A stretch of 47,571 bases of DNA, from positions 1 through 47,571 of the forward strand of contig JAFXPY010000032.1 of NCBI GenBank assembly GCA_017527495.1. Reading direction: 5' to 3'. Positions 1-8,036 of this stretch are shown here, piece after piece. The first letter of the stretch is position 1. Every line of letters starts with the position of its first letter. The stretch comes from Paludibacteraceae bacterium. GTDB lineage: Bacteria; Bacteroidota; Bacteroidia; Bacteroidales; Paludibacteraceae. The notes under the pieces are model-generated. The model saw only the letters and a list, made by a program, of their open reading frames with translations. It was not told where the DNA came from and did no database searches. Made by a program: the position numbers and the translations under genes.

Positions 1-90
1 ATAGTGTATTAAAAAAACTTAATTGCTTGTTTTGGGCTACTAAAGTTTCTCATATTGTTCATAGTAATAAAGATAACTTTTCAATTGCTC

Positions 91-184
91 TTCAACCGCG
101 TTAGCGGTTGCATATTAATAGAAAAAATGTATCCACCTCTCGTCTTTTCAACCGCGATAGCGGTTGCATAATAATAGAAAAAAA
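91..184. repeat. Two-copy palindromic repeat, 56-bp period
   Basis: The same unit occurs at 91-127 and 147-184. Each has a 7-bp perfect stem (CAACCGC / GCGGTTG) closed by a four-base loop, GTTA in the first and GATA in the second, followed by a conserved flank of the type CATAnnAATAGAAAAAA. Stems are identical while the loop differs by one base. No T-run follows on either strand, so these do not look like terminators. They resemble the small hairpins at 14294-14493. Confidence 0.7.
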
Positions 185-266
185 ATATTGCAATTTCCCG
201 ATAGGCTTATAATGTAGCGCAAAGCCGTTTTCTAATATAACAACAAGTGCAAAAGCTCCCAAAACG

Positions 267-317
267 CGATAAGGTCTCCAAATCGATAAAAAAATGTTCG
301 ATTTGGAGACCATATCG
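267..317. other. Long hairpin (14-bp perfect stem plus 5 bp)
   Basis: Positions 273-286 are perfectly complementary to 298-311, with an 11-nt A-rich loop. One A/A mismatch further out, 267-271 pairs with 313-317, giving 19 paired bases in total. It sits just beyond the terminator of the Sus-like operon and has no strong T-run, so it may be a structured RNA element, a secondary terminator or a relic of a small palindromic element. Confidence 0.7.
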
Positions 318-330
318 TCTAATATGTAAT

Positions 331-361
331 AAAAAAAGGGTGCGAAGTCGCACCCTTTTTT
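331..361 (-). terminator. Rho-independent terminator of Sus-like operon
   Basis: A 7-bp G/C-rich stem (338-344 with 349-355) is flanked by A7 on one side and T6-7 on the other, so it can work on both strands. It ends about 20 bases after the stop codon of the SusE-like gene. Confidence 0.85.
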
Positions 362-381
362 GTCTGATTATCACGAGATAA

Positions 382-1530
382 TTATTGCAGATTTTCTGCG
401 ATGTTGATTTCGGTGTCTTTATTAAGATTTTCAATGTTCTTTGTTTGAACACCATCACCATTACTGAAAATAACATTGATTACTTGAACAGCATCATCAA
501 ATGTGTAAGAAACTTTACCATTCTCTATTGGCAGTTCTTGACCTGGCCATGCAGCAAATACATTCTTGTCACCTGCTTCCCAAGCCCAGAGGAAGCATTT
601 TGCCCAACCTTCAGGAACGATACCTGTAACGGTGATTGGTTGCTCTTGGTCACGGGTTGTAGGAATTGTTGGGTCAACAGGTGTTTCGCCTTTCTCTAAC
701 AATTCGATAGTAAGTTTACCAACTGTCATTTTCTCAGAAACGAATGTAACTTTAACTTTGTCGCCTGATGCAGGGTCGCCTACTTTCTCAGGATCTGGAT
801 ACCATGCAGCGCCACCATCTTCTCCAACAGAGTTGATGTTGCAACCATTGCCACCCCATACGCCTTCGAATTCGAATACGCCGTCACCTTTAGCTGTCAT
901 TTCATACCATGCCCAGTCAGCACCATTGAAATTACTCTTGATCCAGCATGTTTCCAATTTCTTAGCCTCAATAATAGGACTTGCATTCCAGTTTTTAACT
1001 TGGATATAAACTACACCACCATCAGCAACATTGGAGAGTTTAACCTCGCCGCCATTCTCAAATGCCCATTCGCCTTGACCTTGGAGAATAACTGTGTTGT
1101 CTTCACCTTCTTTAACTGTGCAGTTAGGATCGCTGGCATCATAGCATTTGCCCCATTGATATGACCATGCCAATGGAACATCAGCGTCTGACGGACGAGC
1201 GATAACTTTTGCTTGGAGGTCAGCTGCATAATCAATTGTGAGTGCCCACCAATTGTCTTCACCTGCTACTTTCTCGAATGAGAATGAGTCGTCAGCGATG
1301 TTATAACCATTGTGGCTTCCTACGAGATATGCGCCTCTTGGGCAAACTTCTGCATAGAATGCAATTGTTGTCTTGCCTGCTGCCGGAGCTGCAATAGAAG
1401 GAATTTGAATTTCTTGTGGCTCTGTACCCGGATCAATAATTGCCGGTTCTTGCTTGTTGTTTTTCTTGCAAGAAATCATTGCTACACTTGCTACGAGCAT
1501 AGCACCTAAAAATAATTTGTTTACTTTCAT
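382..1530 (-). CDS. SusE/SusF-like outer-membrane glycan-binding lipoprotein
   Basis: A 382-residue surface lipoprotein expected to bind glycan at the cell surface beside the SusCD pore. The N-terminus is a lipoprotein signal with lipobox A-M-I-S-C (Cys21) followed by lysines and a Pro/Glu-rich linker, as in SusE/SusF. Tryptophan-rich modules follow. The last ~85 residues, with W-A-W and A-W-P-G motifs, look like the CBM26-type starch-binding module of SusE/SusF proteins. It lies 33 bp after the SusD-like gene and is the last gene before the terminator, the classical Sus order. Starch or malto-oligosaccharide specificity is inferred from that module and from the MFS gene at the operon head; SusE proteins diverge quickly, so the exact ligand is uncertain. 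Confidence 0.85.
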   Translation of the reverse strand: MKVNKLFLGAMLVASVAMISCKKNNKQEPAIIDPGTEPQEIQIPSIAAPAAGKTTIAFYAEVCPRGAYLVGSHNGYNIADDSFSFEKVAGEDNWWALTIDYAADLQAKVIARPSDADVPLAWSYQWGKCYDASDPNCTVKEGEDNTVILQGQGEWAFENGGEVKLSNVADGGVVYIQVKNWNASPIIEAKKLETCWIKSNFNGADWAWYEMTAKGDGVFEFEGVWGGNGCNINSVGEDGGAAWYPDPEKVGDPASGDKVKVTFVSEKMTVGKLTIELLEKGETPVDPTIPTTRDQEQPITVTGIVPEGWAKCFLWAWEAGDKNVFAAWPGQELPIENGKVSYTFDDAVQVINVIFSNGDGVQTKNIENLNKDTEINIAENLQ

Positions 1531-1563
1531 GATGTTAAATATTTAAAAAGTTTGTACAAAAAA

Positions 1564-3231
1564 TTAATTGTCTGTTTCGTATCCCGGATTTTGTTTCCAG
1601 AGTCCGCCTGATGTCTCTATCATCTTACGCGGAATAGGGAACCAATCCCAGTGGTTGTCAGCTGCTGCAGGCTTGAACATCCAGCTTCCTTTTGAATAGC
1701 GATTGAAACGAATCAAGTCGCGACGACGAACCATCTCCCATGCAAATTCACGACCTCTTTCGTCGAGTAACTCGTCAAGGTCAAGAGATGTATATGCCGG
1801 CAAACCAACGCGTGTACGGATAAGTTGGAAATCAGGATCTGCCAATAGAGCGTTGATGTCGCCACCTGTTCTAAGCAATGCCTCTGCTTTCATGTAGAGA
1901 ACGTCAGCATATCGCAAGAGAACAAAGTCGTTGTCGCAATATTTGTTCACACCACCTTTGGCAACTTCATATTTCAAAAGTCTTGCACCATCATTATGTG
2001 TTGCATCGTCAAGTGCTCTAACATTATTTGTCATTACGGCTTTCAAGTTGCCTTTGTCTTGCATAACCAATGTGTCGCCGTTTGCATCAACAACAGGGCC
2101 TAAGAACCAACCCCAGCCATCGCAATCAGCTGTACCTTTGATTGAATCGCACGGACCGCGTCGGTCAACTCCGTATTGATATTTGTTGATGAAATCAGGA
2201 GGAGCACAGAAACCGTTCCATGGTTTTTCTTTCAGCTTCCAGAGGTCGAAGAATGTGTAGTTGAGTGTCAGCATTGTGATACGCAACTTGTTTGACATCT
2301 TGCCTGCAACATCACGATAGTCGAATGATGCATTTCCATCTTCTACGATAACGAAAATGTTCTCCTCACTATTCTCATTGTTGATTTTGAAGTTGTTGAA
2401 AAAGTCTGACTCAATTTGATATGCTTTTGAATCAATTACTTTGTCGCAAGCTGTGATACAGTGTGTGTAGAAATCATTTTCACTTTCAATGCCGCTTATG
2501 CCACAATTGGCAGGAGTAACACCGAATGAAGGAGCATTGAGGTAAAGACGTGCCAACAATGTGTAAGCCATACCTTGTGTACAGCGACCATAATTCATGG
2601 CCTTGCTTGGCTCTGTTGCAAGTGGGAGTTTTGGAGCCTCTTCTTCAAGGGTGGTAACAAGTTTGTTCCATACTTCCCAAGTCTCACTTTGTGGAATGTT
2701 CTCTGATGCATAGTCCTCAAGATAAGGTATGCGTCCGAAAGCGTCAAACAATGTGTAGTAATAGTAGCATCTCAAAACTTTAAGTTCAGCTGTGAAACGG
2801 CTGTAAATTTCAGGATCAAGAGACTCTTCTATACCTGCCAATTGACCTAAGATTTTGTTGCACAACACGGCACCTGCGTTACTGTATTGCCAAACAAATT
2901 CAAATGACAAGTCGTTAGCTGTCCAACTATGGTCATTGAAACCTTTCCAATAGCCATCATCGTTCCAGTCTTGACCCGGATTGCGAACCGGATTGACACA
3001 TTCGTCAGATGATATTGTGTTGATTCCCCAATATCCCCAGTGGTCGTGAAGCCATTTCATTTCAGAATAGGCCTGACCTACAACTTTGGCAACATTTTCC
3101 TCAGAAGCAAGCATCTCTTCTGCTGTCGGTTTGCCATAAACCTCTTCTTTGAGCATATCTTTGCAAGATACAAAACTCAATGTTAGCATCATGCATAAGA
3201 TATAAGCGCTAATTTTTATGTTTGTTTTCAT
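1564..3231 (-). CDS. SusD/RagB-family glycan-binding lipoprotein
   Basis: A 555-residue SusD-like protein that would form the lid of the SusC transporter and capture oligosaccharides at the cell surface. It has a lipoprotein signal peptide with Cys23 (F-V-S-C then K-D). The N-terminal half has the helical TPR-like scaffold typical of SusD, including the G-R-C-T-Q-G-M-A-Y-T-L-L-A-R-L-Y-L-N helix near residue 220. The C-terminal part has the family signatures V-L-L-R-Y-A-D-V-L-Y-M-K-A-E-A-L and R-G-R-E-F-A-W-E, and ends N-P-G-Y. It starts 22 bp after the SusC-like stop. Length is usual for the family. The glycan is not deducible from this gene alone. Confidence 0.95.
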   Translation of the reverse strand: MKTNIKISAYILCMMLTLSFVSCKDMLKEEVYGKPTAEEMLASEENVAKVVGQAYSEMKWLHDHWGYWGINTISSDECVNPVRNPGQDWNDDGYWKGFNDHSWTANDLSFEFVWQYSNAGAVLCNKILGQLAGIEESLDPEIYSRFTAELKVLRCYYYYTLFDAFGRIPYLEDYASENIPQSETWEVWNKLVTTLEEEAPKLPLATEPSKAMNYGRCTQGMAYTLLARLYLNAPSFGVTPANCGISGIESENDFYTHCITACDKVIDSKAYQIESDFFNNFKINNENSEENIFVIVEDGNASFDYRDVAGKMSNKLRITMLTLNYTFFDLWKLKEKPWNGFCAPPDFINKYQYGVDRRGPCDSIKGTADCDGWGWFLGPVVDANGDTLVMQDKGNLKAVMTNNVRALDDATHNDGARLLKYEVAKGGVNKYCDNDFVLLRYADVLYMKAEALLRTGGDINALLADPDFQLIRTRVGLPAYTSLDLDELLDERGREFAWEMVRRRDLIRFNRYSKGSWMFKPAAADNHWDWFPIPRKMIETSGGLWKQNPGYETDN

Positions 3232-3253
3232 ATCGCTTAATGTTAGTTTCGTT

Positions 3254-6229
3254 TTACAAAGTTACATTCAAACCTACTAAAACATTGCATACAGATGGGT
3301 AGAAACCTGATGCGTCAATACCTGCACTCCAAACATCTGTTGTGTTAACCTCAGGATCGATACCCGAATAACCTGCAAGTGTGAATACATTTTCAGCTGT
3401 TGCGTGGAGACGCAAGCTTTGGATATAACGATTGTCTTTGAAGTGGAAGGTATAACCGAGTGTTATGTTGTCCAATTTGATGTATGAACCATCTTCAAGA
3501 TAATAGTCGGAGAACACACCCTGGCGATAAACACCTGTTCCGTTGGCAAGCGCTTTCACATCCTTCATAAATACATTCAAACCTTGAGATTTTTGTGGTC
3601 CGTAAGCCCAACGCTTAACATTCAATACATCGTTGCCATATACTCCACGGAAGAACAATGTCAAATCAAGATTTCTCCAACGAATGGTGTTGTTCCAACC
3701 GAATGTGAACAGAGGTTGTGCATTACCGATGAATTGCAATTTATTTTTGCCGTTTTCGTCTTTTTCGTAAACAAGGTTATTGGTTTTTGGGTTGATACCA
3801 ATAAATTTGTAACCATAGAATGCACCTATCGACTGACCTTCAACGATTTTTTGTGTATTAACACCTTGAATACCATTCTCGCCAACACTACCGGTCAGCA
3901 TCTCTGAATAGTTAAGACCTTTGTCCGGGTCGGAAAGTTTTTTGATTTTGTTGTCGTTGAAAGCAATTGTGAATGTTGAAGCCCATTCCCAATCTTTGGT
4001 CTTTACAGGAATACCTGTAAGTGATATTTCGATACCTTTTGAAACAATCTCTCCGCAGTTGGCCAAAAGTTTATTGAATTGATATGGAGGAGTTGGAACA
4101 TCATATTCCCAAAGGAGGTCTTTTGTGTCACGATAGTACATATCAATTGTTCCACTCAAGCGGTTTTGCAAGAAGGCAAAGTCAATACCCACATTGTACT
4201 CATATTTCTTTTCCCAACGCAAGTCTGGGTTTGCATTTTGGTTAACGCCGTATGATGTTACCCATGCTCCGTTGTACCAGAATGTACCACCTGTTGTCAG
4301 AAGTTGTTTAGATGCAAGGTCGCTACCGAGGTTGTTACCTGTTACACCGAAACCGGCACGCAATTTCAAGTCGTTAACCCATTCTGCATCGCGCATAAAG
4401 TCTTCACCAGAAATACGCCAACCGGCACTTGCTGCTGGGAACCAGCCCCATTTGTGATTGTCACCAAAACGTGATGAACCCTCACGGCGAACTGACAATG
4501 AAACAAGATATTTCTCTTTATAGTTGTAGTTGACACGAGCAAAACCCGAAACAAGTACATTGCTATTGCGGTAAGAACCGACATTGAGCAATGATTTGTC
4601 GGTCAGACCATCATACATAGAATAGTATTTATAGTTGTCGGTTGGGAAACCGCCGTTGGTCATGTTTTCTCCATCATAGAAGAACTTCTGATATGAGAAA
4701 CCTAACACTGCTGACAATGTGTGGTAGCCCCATTGTCCTGCATAGTCTATTGTTGCCTCATAGAGTTGGTTGAAGTTCAAGTCGTTGTTGCGTCCTGCCT
4801 TACCTGCATTGTCTTTGTCTGAATCAAACAACTGTGAGTTGTACCAATAGCTGTTGTTGTCGCCTTCTTCAAGAGCTGCAAAAGCACTTACCTTCAAACC
4901 TTCAACAGGAAGAATATTGACAGTTGCTTTCACAGAACCGCGGAAGTAGTTTCCGCTTTGGTTACTTTCTTTCTGATCCATTGCTGCAACAGGGTTTGAC
5001 TGACCTGAACCACTTGGCAAGAAATAGCCTGATTCTGTTGATGAATCATAGATAGGATAAGTTGGATTCAGTGTTGCTCCTTGCTTGAAGTCGCCACAGA
5101 AATAGTTGTTTTTATAGTGCATGTACGACAAGTCATACTGCAAATTCAACCATCCTTCGAGAGCTTTTTGGTCAGCAGCAAATTTTGCAATTATCTCTTG
5201 ACGATCATTGTTTTTAGCTATACCTTCAGCACCTTTGTAACCGATAGACGCACGATAACCGAATTTCTTTGTGTTGCCAGAAATAGCAAGGTTATGGTTA
5301 TGTGTGATTGCTGCCGGACGAACCAATTGACTCATCCAATCGGTGTTGTATGGGCTTGTTCCATCTGCAGTTGAGTAGATAGAAGGTGTAACCTTACCAC
5401 CTGAAAGCTCGTATAAATTGCGGAACTCTTCAGCTGTTGCCATACCTGTTTTCTTTCTTGGTACAGAGGCTGACACATAGCCTGAATATTCAACTTGCGT
5501 CTTTCCGCATTCTGCACCTTCGCTTGTGTTGGCTCGTTTTGTGGTGATGATGATCACACCATTTGTACCACGAGTACCATAGATGGCAGCTGCAGAACCA
5601 TCTTTCAATACATCCATTGAGGCAATTTCTTCAGGAGCAATATTGTCAATACCTGATACCGGCACACCATCAACGATATAAAGTGGTGAGTTACCTGTTC
5701 CTTTTCCCAATGTTGAGAAACCACGGATTTGTATTGCATAACCGCCTTGTGTCGGGTCGGATGATGTCTTTGTGATATTCAAACCTGCCACTTTACCTTG
5801 GAGAAGTCCTACAGGGTTTGATTTTACACCTGCATTGAAATCCTCAGCTTTCAGTGATGCAACCGAACCGGTTACCTCTTTCTTCTTCTGCGAACCATAA
5901 CCGATAGCCACAACTTCTTGCAACATCACATTGTCCTCTTCAAGCACAATACGCATGCTTTTTTCAGCTTTTAGCGTTTGTGTTTGAAAACCTACATAGC
6001 TGAACTGCAATGTTGCGCCCGGAGCCACCGTGAGCTCAAAATTACCATCAAAATCGGTAATCGTACCATTGGTGGTTCCTACCTCTAATACGCTGGCGCC
6101 GATGATAGGTTCATTAAGTCCACCGTCAATAACAGTACCACTGACTGTTATCTGAGCCATCAAAGCATTTCCTACAAACAGAAACGCTGATAACAGCACT
6201 GTTTTTACAATAGTAGAAAAGTTTTTCAT
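3254..6229 (-). CDS. SusC/RagA-family TonB-linked outer-membrane transporter
   Basis: A 991-residue TonB-dependent barrel that moves oligosaccharides across the outer membrane with its SusD lid. A signal peptide ends near A-L-M-A/Q (residue 25/26). A carboxypeptidase-regulatory-like domain follows (about 27-105: G-T-V-I-D...P-I-I-G-A-S-V), then the TonB region and plug beginning near E-V-V-A-I-G-Y-G, with R-G-F-S-T-L-G and R-G-T-N-G-V-I-I-I-T-T signatures, then the barrel to the C-terminal L-N-V-T-L. No N-terminal anti-sigma (STN) domain is present, so it is of the Sus-type rather than the sigma/anti-sigma-regulated type. The start is preceded by an A-rich leader with AAACTAACA words that recur before the SusD-like gene. 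Confidence 0.96.
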   Translation of the reverse strand: MKNFSTIVKTVLLSAFLFVGNALMAQITVSGTVIDGGLNEPIIGASVLEVGTTNGTITDFDGNFELTVAPGATLQFSYVGFQTQTLKAEKSMRIVLEEDNVMLQEVVAIGYGSQKKKEVTGSVASLKAEDFNAGVKSNPVGLLQGKVAGLNITKTSSDPTQGGYAIQIRGFSTLGKGTGNSPLYIVDGVPVSGIDNIAPEEIASMDVLKDGSAAAIYGTRGTNGVIIITTKRANTSEGAECGKTQVEYSGYVSASVPRKKTGMATAEEFRNLYELSGGKVTPSIYSTADGTSPYNTDWMSQLVRPAAITHNHNLAISGNTKKFGYRASIGYKGAEGIAKNNDRQEIIAKFAADQKALEGWLNLQYDLSYMHYKNNYFCGDFKQGATLNPTYPIYDSSTESGYFLPSGSGQSNPVAAMDQKESNQSGNYFRGSVKATVNILPVEGLKVSAFAALEEGDNNSYWYNSQLFDSDKDNAGKAGRNNDLNFNQLYEATIDYAGQWGYHTLSAVLGFSYQKFFYDGENMTNGGFPTDNYKYYSMYDGLTDKSLLNVGSYRNSNVLVSGFARVNYNYKEKYLVSLSVRREGSSRFGDNHKWGWFPAASAGWRISGEDFMRDAEWVNDLKLRAGFGVTGNNLGSDLASKQLLTTGGTFWYNGAWVTSYGVNQNANPDLRWEKKYEYNVGIDFAFLQNRLSGTIDMYYRDTKDLLWEYDVPTPPYQFNKLLANCGEIVSKGIEISLTGIPVKTKDWEWASTFTIAFNDNKIKKLSDPDKGLNYSEMLTGSVGENGIQGVNTQKIVEGQSIGAFYGYKFIGINPKTNNLVYEKDENGKNKLQFIGNAQPLFTFGWNNTIRWRNLDLTLFFRGVYGNDVLNVKRWAYGPQKSQGLNVFMKDVKALANGTGVYRQGVFSDYYLEDGSYIKLDNITLGYTFHFKDNRYIQSLRLHATAENVFTLAGYSGIDPEVNTTDVWSAGIDASGFYPSVCNVLVGLNVTL

Positions 6230-6252
6230 GTTAGTTTGTTTATTTGTTATTG

Positions 6253-7596
6253 TTAGTTTTTCTTTTTTGTGTCAATCAACAACACCGAGCATGCTCCTAA
6301 TATAAGGAATACACCGGCAAGAACAAGCATCATCGTTTGTGTCCCGGCAAGTTTCATAACCAACCCGCCTGTTGCTGCTGCAACGATTTGCGGCAGACAG
6401 ATTGTGCAATTGAACAAGCCAAGGTAGAATCCCATGTTGCCGCGACCCTCAAGTGCATTGGTGAGCAGAGTGAATGGCAATGCCAACATTGCTGCCCATG
6501 CACAACCTATAAGGAAGTAACTTACAAACAAGACATATTTGTTGGTAACAAACATTATGGATATAAATCCTATTGCACCAATCAAAAGACTTATTATATA
6601 TGCTAATTTGGTGTTTTTTATCAGAGGAAGTACTGTCGCCCAAATGATTGAACCTACGGCTTGTACAGCGAATACCACACCTACCCAGTTGCCGGCTTCT
6701 TGATAGCCAGCAGATGCAGTGTCAAGTGTACCCCAGCATTGCGATGCTATTGCACCGTTTGAGTATGTCCACATGTAGAGGAAAGCTGCCCAACAGAAGA
6801 ATTGAACCAAACCTACTGTCCAGAATGTCTTTGGTGCATCGGCAAGCAGACTTATGAAATTAGGCTGACCTGCTTTTGCCTCTTCTTCTGCTTTCTTCTT
6901 TAAGTCAATACCATGAAATTCTGCATATTCCTCAGGCGGCATCTCTTTCACGGTAAATATTGTGTAAAGCACGCAAAGAATCAGTATTGCTGCTCCTACA
7001 TAGAAACTCCAAATAACAGAGTCAGGCACCACACCTTTTGCTGCTGTGTTCTGAACTCCTATCCATGTGAAGAAAAATGGGAACACATAACCAACCAAAC
7101 TACCTGCATTGCAGAGGAAGGATTGAATAGAGTATGCGAGTTGTTTTTGCTCCTCGTTGACCATGTCACCCACCATCATCTTGAATGGCTGCATTGCCAC
7201 ATTGATTGATGTGTCAAGAAATATAAGACTTATCAACCCGAACCACATTGTTCCTGTAAGTCCCCAGAGAACAACTTTTGTTGTGATATTGAAACTTCCT
7301 GCATTAGGGAGCAATATCATCACCAAGACTGCAACCAAAGCTCCAACCAATAGATATGGTATGCGACGACCTAATTTTGTCCATGTGCGATCAGAGTACT
7401 TCCCGATAAGCGGTTGAACAATCATTCCCATTAGAGGTGGGAGAATCCAAAAGAAACTTAATTGATGCGGGTCGGCACCAAGGGTGGCGAATATACGCGA
7501 GATATTTGCACTCTGCAATGCGTAAGCAATCTGCACACCGAAAAATCCAAAACTTAGATTTACAAGTTCTTTGAAAGATAAATTTCGTCTTACCAT
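6253..7596 (-). CDS. MFS sugar transporter (SLC45/maltose-sucrose type)
   Basis: A 447-residue polytopic inner-membrane protein with about 12 hydrophobic segments. The start (L-S-F-G-F-F-G-V-Q, then P-L-I-G-K-Y-S-D-R-T-W-T-K-L-G-R-R-I-P-Y) is the typical cytoplasmic loop signature of the sucrose/maltose proton symporter branch of the major facilitator superfamily. As first gene of the operon, 23 bp before the SusC-like gene, it would take disaccharides or oligosaccharides from periplasm to cytoplasm after uptake by SusCD. Residues ~215-250 form a charged central loop. No glycoside hydrolase or SusR-type regulator is in the window, so periplasmic hydrolysis must be encoded elsewhere. Confidence 0.9.
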   Translation of the reverse strand: MVRRNLSFKELVNLSFGFFGVQIAYALQSANISRIFATLGADPHQLSFFWILPPLMGMIVQPLIGKYSDRTWTKLGRRIPYLLVGALVAVLVMILLPNAGSFNITTKVVLWGLTGTMWFGLISLIFLDTSINVAMQPFKMMVGDMVNEEQKQLAYSIQSFLCNAGSLVGYVFPFFFTWIGVQNTAAKGVVPDSVIWSFYVGAAILILCVLYTIFTVKEMPPEEYAEFHGIDLKKKAEEEAKAGQPNFISLLADAPKTFWTVGLVQFFCWAAFLYMWTYSNGAIASQCWGTLDTASAGYQEAGNWVGVVFAVQAVGSIIWATVLPLIKNTKLAYIISLLIGAIGFISIMFVTNKYVLFVSYFLIGCAWAAMLALPFTLLTNALEGRGNMGFYLGLFNCTICLPQIVAAATGGLVMKLAGTQTMMLVLAGVFLILGACSVLLIDTKKKN

Positions 7597-7656
7597 GGTA
7601 TTTTTTTATTGTGTTCGTCTCTTGCGAGAACTTATTTTTGGCTATACTTTATCGCA

Positions 7657-7685
7657 CAAAGTTAAAAAAAATTAATCAAAGCAAA
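7657..7685 (-). promoter_or_regulatory. Promoter of the Sus-like operon
   Basis: On the minus strand a perfect TAACTTTG -7 box (7657-7664) lies about 60 bases before the MFS start codon. A TTTG that could be the -33 element is at 7682-7685 with a 17-bp spacer, shorter than the 19-20 bp seen at other promoters here, which may mean activator dependence. Confidence 0.6.
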
Positions 7686-7831
7686 TGCTCTATAATAGAC
7701 GAATTGCTAATTTTGTTAGATAAATTGTATTTTTTCAGCGACGAAAAGAATACACTAATTAGTCTAAAAACATTTTTTAACCAAATCAAGAAATCGAATA
7801 CACCAATCTAACGGAATGCTTAGACTCTAAG

Positions 7832-7939
7832 TACTCCGAATTTTCTGAATACTCCGAATACTCTGAATATTCCGAACACTCCGAATTCTCTGAATACTCC
7901 GAATACTCCGTATTTTCTGAATACTCCGAACACTCCGAA
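7832..7939. repeat. 9-bp microsatellite, 12 tandem units
   Basis: Twelve consecutive 9-mers with consensus TACTCCGAA; the variants are mainly T/C changes (TTTTCTGAA, TACTCTGAA, CACTCCGAA). The unit length is a multiple of three, so all frames stay open unless a unit contains a stop. It lies about 170 bp upstream of the Sus-like promoter and about 100 bp after the clpB stop. Confidence 0.95.
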
Positions 7940-8036
7940 TTTATTTGGATGTTTTTCTTAAGGTAGAGTGCAAAGGCTATAAGAAAAAAGTGAGAGGTGA
8001 GTTTAAACCTTTCACCTTTCACTTTTCACTTTTCAT

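Larger units (their letters stand above)
1..381. other. Gene-free left edge with four hairpins
   Basis: No credible gene is seen; the short open frames here run through palindromes and have no homology I recognise. The stretch lies downstream of the Sus-like operon. It holds two copies of an 18-nt palindrome (93-110 and 149-166), a long hairpin (267-317) and a terminator (331-361). The window edge cuts it, so any gene further left is not visible. Confidence 0.6.
7597..8036. other. Intergenic: promoter, microsatellite, inverted low-complexity words
   Basis: Between the MFS gene and clpB (both minus). It contains the operon promoter near the MFS side, a 108-bp 9-mer microsatellite (7832-7939), and at 7988-8036 G/A-rich GTGAGAGGTGAG followed by CTTTCACCTTTCAC words that are partly complementary and could fold into a hairpin at the end of clpB. 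A 78-codon minus-strand frame through the microsatellite is treated as spurious. Confidence 0.6.

Noticed and set aside
101-476. Two minus-strand ORFs of 70 and 89 codons near the left edge
   Set aside because: They run through the palindromes, the long hairpin and the terminator, and partly over the SusE gene end.
7786-8022. 78-codon minus-strand ORF rich in S-E-Y
   Set aside because: It is open only because the 9-bp microsatellite has no stop; no promoter, no homology, and its start lies in low-complexity DNA.
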